64,000 nucleotides of DNA, taken from positions 51,356-115,355 of the forward strand of contig JAWLBY010000013.1 of assembly GCA_041687455.1 (NCBI GenBank), in the 5' to 3' direction. Both the position numbers and the translations under genes were made by a program. Positions within the stretch are counted from its first letter, which is position 1. Each line of letters begins with the position of its first letter. This stretch comes from JAWLBY01 sp041687455. Lineage in GTDB: Bacteria; Pseudomonadota; Gammaproteobacteria; Xanthomonadales; Xanthomonadaceae. Below, piece after piece: positions 43,704 through 51,514 of this stretch. The notes under the pieces were generated by a model. It ran no database searches. It was not told the origin of the DNA and was given only the letters and a program-made list of their open reading frames with translations.

Positions 43704-44288
43704 TCAGGCCCCGACGGTCTGCGCGCTGAGTTTCCGACGAAAGGCCGGACGCTCGCGGCGCGGATCGGGCCGCGGCAGAGCCGGCCGGCGCGACAGGATC
43801 GCCGCCTCGCGGGCAGCCACATTGGCCGCGGTGGCCAGCATGTGCAGCGCCTGCTGGTAGACGTCGCGCTTGAAGCTGACGACGTGCTGCAGCGGATACC
43901 AGAAGTCGACCCAGCGGAATTCGGTGAATTCGGGGCTTTCGGTGAGGTCGAGCCGGACCGCCGAATCGTCCGCCAGCAGGCGCAGCAGAAACCAGACCTG
44001 CTTCTGCCCGACGCAGACCGGCCGCTCGCCGTAGCGGACGCAGCGACGCGGCAGCCGATAGCGCAACCAGCCCGGCGTCGACGCCAGCACTTCGACATGC
44101 TCGGCCGCCAGCCCGGTTTCCTCGGTCAGCTCGCGGTACATCGCCTCGAGCGGGGTCTCGTCGGTGTTCATCCCGCCCTGCGGGAATTGCCAGCCGTCGC
44201 GCGATATACGCCGCGCCCAGAACACGCTGCCATCATCGCGCATCAACACGATGCCGACATTGGGCCGGTAACCGTCCGGGTCGATCAC
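43704..44288 (-). CDS. rppH: RNA pyrophosphohydrolase
   Basis: A 194-residue Nudix hydrolase that removes pyrophosphate from mRNA 5' ends and so triggers decay. The start VIDPDGYRPNVGIVLMRDDG, GWQFPQGGMNTDE and the Nudix box with RELTEETGL are classic, as is the FWYPLQHVVSFKRDVY segment. The GTG at 44288 places the start at the conserved residues with GGAG just upstream. The C-terminal tail beyond about residue 165 is basic and variable. Confidence 0.95.
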   Translation of the reverse strand: MIDPDGYRPNVGIVLMRDDGSVFWARRISRDGWQFPQGGMNTDETPLEAMYRELTEETGLAAEHVEVLASTPGWLRYRLPRRCVRYGERPVCVGQKQVWFLLRLLADDSAVRLDLTESPEFTEFRWVDFWYPLQHVVSFKRDVYQQALHMLATAANVAAREAAILSRRPALPRPDPRRERPAFRRKLSAQTVGA

Positions 44289-44387
44289 GGAACGGAGCTC
44301 CACCTCGATGCACTGACCCGAGAGTGCCACAGCCTTCCAGCCAGCGACAAGCCGAAGCGACGACCGGCACCCCACGCACGACCAGGC

Positions 44388-44416
44388 TTGACGGACCCGG
44401 CACCGATACGGATACT
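44388..44416 (+). promoter_or_regulatory. Putative promoter of the tRNA-Met gene
   Basis: TTGACG (44388-44393), 17 bases, then GATACT (44411-44416), about 50 nt before the mature tRNA. Spacing is ideal and the -35 is near consensus. Confidence 0.6.
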
Positions 44417-44466
44417 TCGCGGTTCCGCGTCACCCCCGCTGCGCCGGCCGCAAGCGGGCGACCTGT

Positions 44467-44543
44467 GGCTATGTAGCTCAGCCGGTTAGAGCACAGCACT
44501 CATAATGCTGGGGTCGGTGGTTCGAGTCCACCCATAGCCACCA
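44467..44543 (+). tRNA. tRNA-Met (anticodon CAT)
   Basis: A 77-nt cloverleaf. The acceptor GGCTATG (44467-44473) pairs with CATAGCC (44533-44539), followed by discriminator A and an encoded CCA. The anticodon CAT is at 44501-44503 in the loop CTCATAA, and the T-loop GGTTCGAGTCC is canonical. The first acceptor pair is a normal G-C, so it is more likely the elongator tRNA-Met than the initiator; tRNA-Ile2 with a modified CAT is the alternative. Confidence 0.95.
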
Positions 44544-44617
44544 CTCACCCGATCACCGCGCAAGACGCGAAACACAGCACGTCCGGGGCGACCGCGGAGC
44601 TGACAGCAGGCTGGCGG

Positions 44618-45421
44618 CTAGTTCCGGTTTAATCCGTGGTCGCCACGCGTCATCAATACGCGCTTCCAGAACACCTCGCGCTCGAGCACTGCCGCCTCCG
44701 GGATGCCGTTGGAGCGATGCTCGAGAAGTGTGAAACGGAAGTTTTCCCGGCAATGGTTCGTCCCCAGCCCGGCCACTTCGCGCAGCAGGACATTGCCGCC
44801 ATGACCCGTGGCAGCGTAGTCACACCACCGCGACCACACGCCGCCGTCTGCGTATGCCGAGCCGACGTACTTCTTTCCGGTTGACGCATCCGAAATCAGG
44901 TAAACGCCCTTGACACTCTCGAGCGCCGCCTTTCAGTCCAGACGGCCGTTTCGGACCAGCGTCTCGAGCTCGTCGAAGCTCAAGTCGATGTTTTCGTAGC
45001 CCGGAAACTTGCGGCCGGAATATGGCTCCGCGAGGATTTCCTTGACTTCGAAGTCACCATAGTGATTCTCGAGGTTCACCCGGGTTGAGCGATTGCGGTA
45101 CGGCGAACGCAGTTTCAGCCGCCCGATGAAGCCGGCCCCCTGATCGTCGAGTTCAACGTGGTAGCGGTCCGGCAGGCGATCGACAACCCGGAAGATGCCG
45201 CCAAACAACCACGTGTCAGGCTCGTGGTAGAACTGCATCAGTGCGAAGTTGAAAGGCCGGTTGAAGTCATCCCGCGAGGGCCGATATTCCTGCCAGCCCC
45301 GCCATTCGCTACGGTCTCGGATCCACACCTCCAGGGGCTGGTTGATCCGATTCCATCGCGCGAAGTGGACCTTGAAATCCTTGGGCTGCTCCAGCAGCCA
45401 GATCTGGTCGAGTCGAATCAT
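44618..45421 (-). pseudogene. GIY-YIG nuclease family gene interrupted by one in-frame TGA
   Basis: One continuous reading frame of 267 codons, except for a TGA at 44935-44933 (codon 163). The first part (MIRLDQIWLLEQPKDFKVHFARW to LVRNGRLD) and the second (KAALESVKGVYLISDAS, GKKYVGSAY, RGDHGLNRN) lie in the same frame and together give a full-length GIY-YIG protein. GVYLISD and KKYVGSAY are the two halves of the GIY-YIG signature. The TGA probably arose from a TGG tryptophan codon. As written only a 162-residue fragment without the nuclease domain would be made unless the stop is read through. The rest of the sequence shows no decay, so the mutation is recent or the base is a sequencing error. 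Confidence 0.8.
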
Positions 45422-45901
45422 CAGATGATCCAGTGCGCACCCCAGGAACGGGCAGCCTTTCGCTGAGCTTCATGGCCTGCTGCGACACACTTCATCGTCT
45501 TCGCATGAACTTGCTGATCATGATGTCGTCAAGATAGGGCCTGCCGTCCGCTTTGGCGCGTTGCCACCTCGACTGGCGACACCGGCCATGTTCTGCTGAA
45601 GAATCGGCGAAACAGGTCAAGCCCGCCAGCGACCGCGGACGGTTGATCGGCGGTTTGCAGCGTGCGCCGCTCCCCGCCCAGCAGCCCCATTACCCGAGTT
45701 CGGCTCGCGCAAGCTCTTGGCCGTGCTGGCGGCGCGTGGCATGGAACTTTCAGTTCGTCGAGATCGGGGCAGCCAGCTCCCTGGATGAGCTTCGCCGCGA
45801 CCGCCTCGAAGCCGTCGCAGAACGACGGCGCGCGCTACTCCTGAAACAGTGCGACGTGGCTGCCCGGGCCGGCGTCGTGCAGGCGGCGCTCTCCCGCCGC
45901 C
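45422..45901. other. 480-bp gap with no recognisable gene
   Basis: Frames here are short and show no family motif or ribosome binding site. A plus-strand frame (45553-45945) runs into the end of the convergent downstream gene and looks spurious. Lower GC than the flanks and the position beside a tRNA and a broken GIY-YIG gene suggest an old integration site, without direct evidence. Confidence 0.4.
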
Positions 45902-47731
45902 TCACCCCCGCCCGAACCGCCCCCGCCGCGTCAGGCAGTCGATGATGGTCAGGTCGTCGGCGCTGTTGTAGGTGTGCGTGCCGATCACGCGGGGGTCCCA
46001 TTTCGGCAGGATCTTCGAGACCGTTTCCTCGGCGAAATCGGTCGGGCTCAGGCGCAGGATCCGGTTGAATGCGGTGGCGTAGCCGTAGCGGATCGAGCAG
46101 TCCTGCGCCGGACGGAACAATCCGTTCGCCTCGAACAAGTGGCCGGCCGGTCGCGCGTTGGTCGAGTCGATCTTGACCGGGTTGCGCTTGTGCGGTTTCC
46201 ACGGACCGAGCGGGCTGTCGGCGTGGTAGAGGTGCAGCTCGTTCCAGTTGTGCAGGCCCTTCATCGTCGAGCAGACGAACATCCACCAGCGACCGTCGAT
46301 CGGGTGCAGCGTCGCGTCGGCGGCATGGATGCGGTCGAGCAGTACCCGTTCGAGCGTCCACTCCGACAGATCCGGTCGGCCGCGATAGAGCTCGACGCGG
46401 CCGTTGGCGGACGACTCCGGAACCATCCAGACGTCGCCGCGCCAGCGGAACACGAACGGATACGACAGGTGGTAGTCCTGCTTCAGCACCACGACCGGTT
46501 CGGACACACTGCCGTCGCGGCCGAGTTCGAGCAGCGAGATGTGCGCGCGGCCGGTGGCGTACAGGTATTCCTCGAACAGCACGAAGTAGCGATCAGCGAA
46601 GCGGAGCGCGAACGGGTCGGCCCAGAAGCGGTCTTTCGGCGGCACCAGGTACTTGTACTTGTGCATCGAGCCGTTGCCGTCGCGCCGGCCGCTGCGGAAG
46701 CGGTAGGCCAGCATCCACTGGTCGACACGCAGCCGGCTGTCGATCTTGCGGCTCAGATAGTCCTTGCACAGGCCGCCGAGCAGCGACGCCATCTCGGCGT
46801 TGTTCGGCGTCTTGTACAGGCGGTGCGAATACGGCTGCGGCGGCCCGTCGTGGCAGTCGCCGTCGAGTGCACGGACGCCGCGCTCGTGCAGCTCGCGCAG
46901 CTTGTTCGGCACCAGCGAGGTCGCTTTCCAGTAGAAGTTGTTCTTGTTGCGACGGACCGAGAAACGGTCGATCGTCGGTGCGCGGATGCGGCCGATCGCG
47001 CGGCCGTTGTCGAGGTCCTCGTCGAGTATCTGCAGCACCGCGCCGCTGACCGGATCGCGCTGCATCACTTCCCAGAATCCGGCCGGTCCGCCGCGGTTGA
47101 CCCGGTTGTCGCCGTGGTGATGCGACCAGACGCCGTGCCCGGCGATCTGCAGCGCGCGGCCGCGCAGGATCCGGAAGCCGAACCGGACCACGACGTCGAG
47201 GTCGTGCTGCAGGATCCGCTCGACGTCGTCGTCGCGGAAGGTGTCGCTGTACTTCTTCATGATCGGCCGGACGTCGAGCAACGGGCAGTCGGCGACCAGC
47301 TCCGCGATGTCGGTCGGCGCGAACGCGTCGTTCGGCGTGCCGCAGTACGCGTCGTCGAAGCGGCAATACAGCGCGTAGAGCAGATGGTCGCGGTTCTGCC
47401 AGTAACGTGCGAGACGCCCCGATGGCGGCGCCGCCGCGACAGCGCCGGCATTGCGGATCACGACGCAGATATCTGCCGCCGACGATGCGCGGATCTCGCG
47501 CAGGATCTTCGCCACCCACTGCGGCTGCTGCAGACTGTCGACCAGCACACCGACCCGCAACGGCGCCGCCGCCGACACGTTATCGGGTGCGCGTTCGGCG
47601 ACGCTCGACTGCGGACCCGGCGCCGATGCGGCGAGTGCAGCCGACGGCAGATCGACACCGGGTTCGGCCCGCGGCCGGCACGCCGGCTGCGATTCGTCGC
47701 GGCCGGTCGTGCGCATCGCGCCGGAACTCAT
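45902..47731 (-). CDS. Formyltransferase-like / beta-propeller (GINT-like) protein
   Basis: A 609-residue protein in two parts. Residues about 60-260 resemble a formyltransferase fold (RVGVLVDSLQQPQWVAKIL, then WSHHHGDNRVNRGGPAGFWE). Residues about 330-600 are a five-bladed beta-propeller with KDRFWADPFAL, YPFVFRWRGDVWMVPES and RWWMFVCST, like the glucosamine inositolphosphorylceramide transferase N-terminal or GH43-type domain. Sugar modification of an envelope glycan is a reasonable inference; the substrate is unknown. The ATG at 47731 is chosen because sequence before it is not family-like. It is divergent from queD. Confidence 0.7.
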   Translation of the reverse strand: MSSGAMRTTGRDESQPACRPRAEPGVDLPSAALAASAPGPQSSVAERAPDNVSAAAPLRVGVLVDSLQQPQWVAKILREIRASSAADICVVIRNAGAVAAAPPSGRLARYWQNRDHLLYALYCRFDDAYCGTPNDAFAPTDIAELVADCPLLDVRPIMKKYSDTFRDDDVERILQHDLDVVVRFGFRILRGRALQIAGHGVWSHHHGDNRVNRGGPAGFWEVMQRDPVSGAVLQILDEDLDNGRAIGRIRAPTIDRFSVRRNKNNFYWKATSLVPNKLRELHERGVRALDGDCHDGPPQPYSHRLYKTPNNAEMASLLGGLCKDYLSRKIDSRLRVDQWMLAYRFRSGRRDGNGSMHKYKYLVPPKDRFWADPFALRFADRYFVLFEEYLYATGRAHISLLELGRDGSVSEPVVVLKQDYHLSYPFVFRWRGDVWMVPESSANGRVELYRGRPDLSEWTLERVLLDRIHAADATLHPIDGRWWMFVCSTMKGLHNWNELHLYHADSPLGPWKPHKRNPVKIDSTNARPAGHLFEANGLFRPAQDCSIRYGYATAFNRILRLSPTDFAEETVSKILPKWDPRVIGTHTYNSADDLTIIDCLTRRGRFGRG

Positions 47732-48095
47732 CGAGCCGTCCCCGCAGGCCGACGCTCGGCGCTTCGCACTCGACGGACTGGATCGGAATGCATCGTGGCA
47801 TTGCCCCGCGTGCGGTGGAATGCCGGCAGCGTACGGACGGCAAACCGACTGGACACTGACCCGCGCGGCTGCCACGCCGCAGACCTTCAGCGAACGCGAC
47901 CACGCGACCGCCGCGACCGCGACGATCGGAGGCGCGGTGCCGCCTGCGGCAGCGGTCGGTTGGCGAGCGCGCCTGCGGTACCATGGCGCGCCCCGGCCTG
48001 ACTGCCGTCCGAACCGCCGCGTCGCGACCGACGCCCTGACGGCGAGGGCTCGCGGCCGCCCTGTTTCGTTCTTGCCTTCCGGATGCCGTCGGTCG
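47732..48095. other. 364-bp divergent spacer before queD
   Basis: No gene or riboswitch is visible between the divergent formyltransferase-like gene and queD. It must hold both promoters, but I see no convincing -35/-10 pair and no preQ1-type fold. Confidence 0.4.
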
Positions 48096-48461
48096 ATGGA
48101 CCTGTTCAAGACCTTTCGTTTCGAAGCCGCCCACCGTCTGCCGAACGTTCCGGAGGGCCACAAGTGCGCGCGGCTGCACGGTCATTCGTTCCAGATCGAG
48201 ATCCACGTCGACGGCCCGGTCGATCCGCGCACCGGCTGGGTGATGGATTTCTCCGACATCAAGCGCGCGTTCGCGCCGATCTACGACCGGCTCGACCATC
48301 ATTACCTGAACGACATTCCCGGGCTCGACAACCCGACCAGCGAGCGGCTGGCGGAATGGATCTGGGCCGAGTTGAAGCCGGTGCTGCCGCTGCTGTCCGA
48401 AATCGTGATCTGGGAGACCTGCACGGCGGGCTGCCGCTACCGCGGGCCGGCCGCCGGCTGA
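48096..48461 (+). CDS. queD: 6-carboxytetrahydropterin synthase QueD
   Basis: A 121-residue PTPS-family enzyme of queuosine biosynthesis that makes 6-carboxy-5,6,7,8-tetrahydropterin. The start MDLFKTFRFEAAHRL supplies one zinc histidine, LHGHSFQIEI the other two, the nucleophile is the Cys in HKCARLHGH, and LDHHYLND and PTSERLAEWIW follow. The family-typical tail WETCTAGCRY closes the protein. No other queuosine genes are in the window. Confidence 0.95.
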   Translation: MDLFKTFRFEAAHRLPNVPEGHKCARLHGHSFQIEIHVDGPVDPRTGWVMDFSDIKRAFAPIYDRLDHHYLNDIPGLDNPTSERLAEWIWAELKPVLPLLSEIVIWETCTAGCRYRGPAAG

Positions 48462-48502
48462 ACCGCGACGGAGGTCGGCGGCGCCACCGCGCGTCGACGA
48501 TG

Positions 48503-48531
48503 TTGCACCGCAACATGGAGCTTCGTATAGT
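48503..48531 (+). promoter_or_regulatory. Putative promoter of the phasin gene
   Basis: TTGCAC (48503-48508), 17 bases, then TATAGT (48526-48531), 36 nt before the phasin ATG. Spacing and both hexamers are good for sigma-70. Confidence 0.6.
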
Positions 48532-48567
48532 GGCGTCGGTCCAACCCAACCACGGCGGAAAGCCCCC

Positions 48568-48957
48568 ATGTTCGAGAATGTCTCTTCGCAGTTCGTTTCG
48601 CTCGGCAAGCAGGTGGCCGAGAACGCCTTCAAGGCGCAGTTGCTGGCGCTCGAGAGCGCCGAGCGCGTCACCGACCTGCAGCTCAAGACGCTGGAAAGCC
48701 GGGTCAACGCGACCATGGCGTTCTTCGGCGAAGCTGCCGAAGTGCGTGACTTCGACGCCGCCCGGTCGTTCCTGCCGAAGGGCATCAATCTGGTCAAGGA
48801 GTCGGCCGAGCAGCTCGTCAGCACGACCCAGGAAGTGCTGAGCCAGAACCTGAAGACCTCGGAAGCTATCGGTCAGATGGTGCGCGCGCAGTTCGAAGCG
48901 GCCAGCGAAGGCGTCGCCCGCACTGCCGCCAAGGCGCGCCCGGCCGCCAGCAAGTAA
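48568..48957 (+). CDS. Phasin family protein
   Basis: A 129-residue amphipathic helical protein with the phasin pattern (MFENVSSQFVSLGKQVAENAF, LLALESAERVTDLQLKTLE, then VKESAEQLVSTTQEVLSQN). Phasins coat polyhydroxyalkanoate granules; the C-terminus is Ala/Lys-rich. It has its own promoter and terminator and so is a single-gene unit. PHA synthase genes are not in the window. Confidence 0.9.
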   Translation: MFENVSSQFVSLGKQVAENAFKAQLLALESAERVTDLQLKTLESRVNATMAFFGEAAEVRDFDAARSFLPKGINLVKESAEQLVSTTQEVLSQNLKTSEAIGQMVRAQFEAASEGVARTAAKARPAASK

Positions 48958-48994
48958 TTCATTCGAGCCGGCGCTTCGCGCCGCTCTCCTTGTC

Positions 48995-49024
48995 AGCCGG
49001 CGGTCACCCCGCCGGCTTCTTTTT
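48995..49024 (+). terminator. Intrinsic terminator of the phasin gene
   Basis: AGCCGGCGG (48995-49003) pairs with CCGCCGGCT (49009-49017) over a 5-nt loop and is followed by TCTTTTT. It lies 38 nt beyond the phasin stop. Confidence 0.85.
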
Positions 49025-49033
49025 GCCCGGCCG

Positions 49034-49645
49034 TCAGCTCTTGCGGCCGAACAGCCGCTGCCAGAAACCGGGCTTGCGCGATGCCGCAGCCGGCTGGCTC
49101 GGCACGGCACTGACTCGCTGCATCACCTGGGTGCCCTGCGCCAGCGCCCGCACGGCGCGGGTCTGGCGGCCGCGGGTGGCCAGAATCTCGTGGGCGAGCT
49201 CGGCCAGCCGCGCCAGGGCCGGATCGCCGCTGCCGCTCGCCGGCACGCCGCCGGCGACGCCGAGCAGCCCGGCCACCCGCTGTGCGAGTTCGGCACCGCC
49301 GGCCGCCGGATGATCGGCCAGCGCCGCGGCGCGGTCGGCGCGGATGTCGAACAGCACCGCAACACCGGCCGCTTCGAACGCCTGCCGCAGCGGCGACTGC
49401 AGGCCGGCAATCCGCAGGCTGGTGCTCGGCGTGTTCATCGACTTGGCGAGGCGACCGAGCGAGCGCAGGCCGGCGTTGCTGACATAGTCGAGCCCGGCGA
49501 GATCGAGCACCAGATGGCGCTCGCCGGCCGACAGCACTTCCTGGATCGCCAGCTCGAATTCGGCCGCGCTTTCGTTGTCGAGCCGGCCGGCCGGTGCCAG
49601 CACCAGCACGCCGCCATGGCGTTCGCGGGAAAGTCCGACCGTCAT
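49034..49645 (-). CDS. STAS domain protein (anti-sigma factor antagonist type)
   Basis: A 203-residue protein with an N-terminal STAS domain (MTVGLSRERHGGVLVLAPAGRL, LVLDLAGLDYVSNAGLRSLG). The serine in VSNAGL corresponds to the phosphorylatable site of SpoIIAA-type antagonists, with the usual SxG-like context altered to SNAG. The remaining 90 residues form a helical, Ala/Arg-rich tail ending KPGFWQRLFGRKS. It is the last gene of a three-gene operon with two FHA proteins; the 13-nt gap to the upstream gene supports coupling. It probably acts in a phosphorylation switch with those proteins. The kinase is not in the window. Confidence 0.85.
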   Translation of the reverse strand: MTVGLSRERHGGVLVLAPAGRLDNESAAEFELAIQEVLSAGERHLVLDLAGLDYVSNAGLRSLGRLAKSMNTPSTSLRIAGLQSPLRQAFEAAGVAVLFDIRADRAAALADHPAAGGAELAQRVAGLLGVAGGVPASGSGDPALARLAELAHEILATRGRQTRAVRALAQGTQVMQRVSAVPSQPAAASRKPGFWQRLFGRKS

Positions 49646-49658
49646 CGCGGCCGCCGCC

Positions 49659-50630
49659 TCAGGCTTCGCGGAACACGAAGCGCGCGGGACCGACCTCGAT
49701 CATGTCCTCGTCGCGCAACAGGTGCTGCTCGATGACGATGCCGTTGACCCGCACACCGCCACCGAGATCGGCGACGCTGAAGCCGGCCATGCCGACCTTC
49801 AGTTGCGCGTGCTGCGGCGCCGCGCCCGCCAGCCGGACATCGCATTGCTCGGCGCTGCCGAGCAGCAGCGGGCGCAGCCCGACGGTGTGGGTCAGCTTGC
49901 CGGCCTCGGGATTCTGCGGCACCAGCCGGGCACTGCGGATCATGACCGTCTGGTCAGGCCGCACCGGCGCCGTCGGGTCGCCTTTCAGCACCCGCATGGT
50001 CTGGGTGGCGCCGAGATCGGCCGCGCTCGGCAACGGCATCGGCCGCGTCGCGTCGGCCGGCAACGGCGGCGCCGGAGCCGGCTCGGCAGCGACGGCCGCG
50101 GCATCGAGGGTCGGCAGGCGCTGCGTGGTCGCTTCTGGCTCAAGCGGCGGCGGTGCGGCCGGCTCGGCGGTCGCCGATTGCAGTTCGTCCTCGGAGCGGA
50201 ACGCGGCGACGAACCGCTCGCGCAAGGCGGCCGCCTGCTCGCGCAGTGCAGCGCGCTCTGCCAACTGCTGGTCGACGCCGGCGATGCGTTGCTTGTACTC
50301 GGTGTCGTCGAATTCGCCGAGGCTGTGGCGGAAGTCGATTTCCTCGCGATCGAGCCGGGCCGCCTCGTGGTCGGCCTCGGATCGCGTCAGCACCTGGAAC
50401 AGCCTGGCGTACTGCTCGCGTGCGGCGGCCTTCAGCGGCGCGGCGTCGTCTTCGAGCTTGCGCCGGCGCGCTTCGTAATCGCCGCGCACGCGCAGGTAGA
50501 CCGCCTCGGCCACCTCGCCGCGGCGCGCCTCCATCGCCTCGAGCCGGGCATCCAGCGTGTCGAGTTCGGTCTTGATCCGGGTCAGGCCCTCCAGCGGGCC
50601 GACGTCGATCTCGTCCAGTTGCGCCTGCAT
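49659..50630 (-). CDS. Coiled-coil protein with C-terminal FHA domain
   Basis: A 323-residue cytosolic protein. Residues about 1-165 form long charged helices typical of coiled coil (EAVYLRVRGDYEARRRKLED), followed by a Pro/Ala linker and a C-terminal FHA-like phosphothreonine-binding domain (GLRPLLLGSAEQCDVRLAG, APQHAQLKV, VNGIVIEQHLLRDED). The family Arg and Ser of the FHA loop appear altered, so phosphate binding is uncertain. The ATG at 50630 has AGGAG five bases upstream. It is the middle gene of an operon with cNMP-FHA and STAS genes. Confidence 0.82.
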   Translation of the reverse strand: MQAQLDEIDVGPLEGLTRIKTELDTLDARLEAMEARRGEVAEAVYLRVRGDYEARRRKLEDDAAPLKAAAREQYARLFQVLTRSEADHEAARLDREEIDFRHSLGEFDDTEYKQRIAGVDQQLAERAALREQAAALRERFVAAFRSEDELQSATAEPAAPPPLEPEATTQRLPTLDAAAVAAEPAPAPPLPADATRPMPLPSAADLGATQTMRVLKGDPTAPVRPDQTVMIRSARLVPQNPEAGKLTHTVGLRPLLLGSAEQCDVRLAGAAPQHAQLKVGMAGFSVADLGGGVRVNGIVIEQHLLRDEDMIEVGPARFVFREA

Positions 50631-50649
50631 GTTCACTCCTTCGCCGACG

Positions 50650-51417
50650 CTAGTCGCGCAGCAGTTCGAGTTCGATCGCGCCGAAGCGCAAGCGATCGCC
50701 GGCCTTGATCGAGACCGATTGATCGGCCCTCAGCCGTTCGCCATTGAGCCAGGTGCCGTTGGCGACGCCCGGCTCCTCGCGCAGCATCCAGCGGCCCTCC
50801 GCGAGCAGCAGCCGGGCGTGGCGCCGGCTCAGCGTGCGGGCGCTATCGAACGGCCCGAGATTGACCTCGGGAATCGCGCCGGTGGCGGGGTCCGGCCGGC
50901 CGACCAGCAGGTCGGTCTTGCCGGCTGGCACCGCCAGCTCTTCGTCGCCATGCCTGAACAGCAGCGCGGTTGGCGCCGGCGCCGGCGGCGGGCGCAGCTC
51001 GGCCGGCGCGGTGGCCGGCGGCATGACGGTCGCGACGGGCGCGGCGGGCGCCGGGGCGGCCGACGGTTCGCCGAGCTGCTGCTCGGCGGCCTGCAGCCGC
51101 AGCACGAGACGCCGCAGCAACTGCACGGCGATCTCGATGTTCTCGCGCAGCACACCGTGGAATGCCGCGGCCTCGATCCGCAACGCGCGGACCGGGGTCT
51201 GCGCGGTCACCGACGCCGAGTGGGCCTGCTCCTGCAGGATTGCCATCTCGCCGAACAGGTCGCCGGGTCCGAGCGCGGCGAGTTCGCGCGCCGGATCGGC
51301 CGCGCGCGAAATCGACACGGTGCCGGATTCGATGATGTACAGCGCGCTGGCCGGCTCGCCTTCGCGCAGGATCACGTCGCCAGCGGCGAATTCGACGAAC
51401 GGTGTCGCGTGGCTCAT
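50650..51417 (-). CDS. Cyclic-nucleotide-binding/FHA protein
   Basis: A 255-residue protein with an N-terminal cNMP-binding (CRP-like effector) domain (FAAGDVILREGEPASALYIIESG, GDLFGEMAILQ) and a C-terminal FHA domain (SARTLSRRHARLLL with the conserved Ser, Arg and His, and NGTWLNGERL). There is no DNA-binding helix-turn-helix, so it is a signal integrator rather than a CRP-type regulator. The ATG at 51417 is chosen at the start of the cNMP domain. It is the first gene of the operon; glmU lies 97 nt upstream, read in the same direction. Confidence 0.88.
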   Translation of the reverse strand: MSHATPFVEFAAGDVILREGEPASALYIIESGTVSISRAADPARELAALGPGDLFGEMAILQEQAHSASVTAQTPVRALRIEAAAFHGVLRENIEIAVQLLRRLVLRLQAAEQQLGEPSAAPAPAAPVATVMPPATAPAELRPPPAPAPTALLFRHGDEELAVPAGKTDLLVGRPDPATGAIPEVNLGPFDSARTLSRRHARLLLAEGRWMLREEPGVANGTWLNGERLRADQSVSIKAGDRLRFGAIELELLRD

Positions 51418-51514
51418 GGCAGCGTCTTGGGCAGCGCGAGGCGCAGGAATCGGTCGATTATGCCGACCAGTGAAAATCGGCGGCAAGGCAAGCCTCCGAC
51501 CGGCATCGATCGGT

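Noticed and set aside
44933..44935. Selenocysteine at the in-frame TGA of the GIY-YIG gene
   Set aside because: No SECIS-like hairpin is evident just downstream, the family is not a selenoprotein family, and the expected residue there is tryptophan (TGG).
45553..45945. Plus-strand 130-codon open frame near the formyltransferase-like gene
   Set aside because: No motif, no ribosome binding site, and it overlaps the 3' end of a well-supported minus-strand gene.
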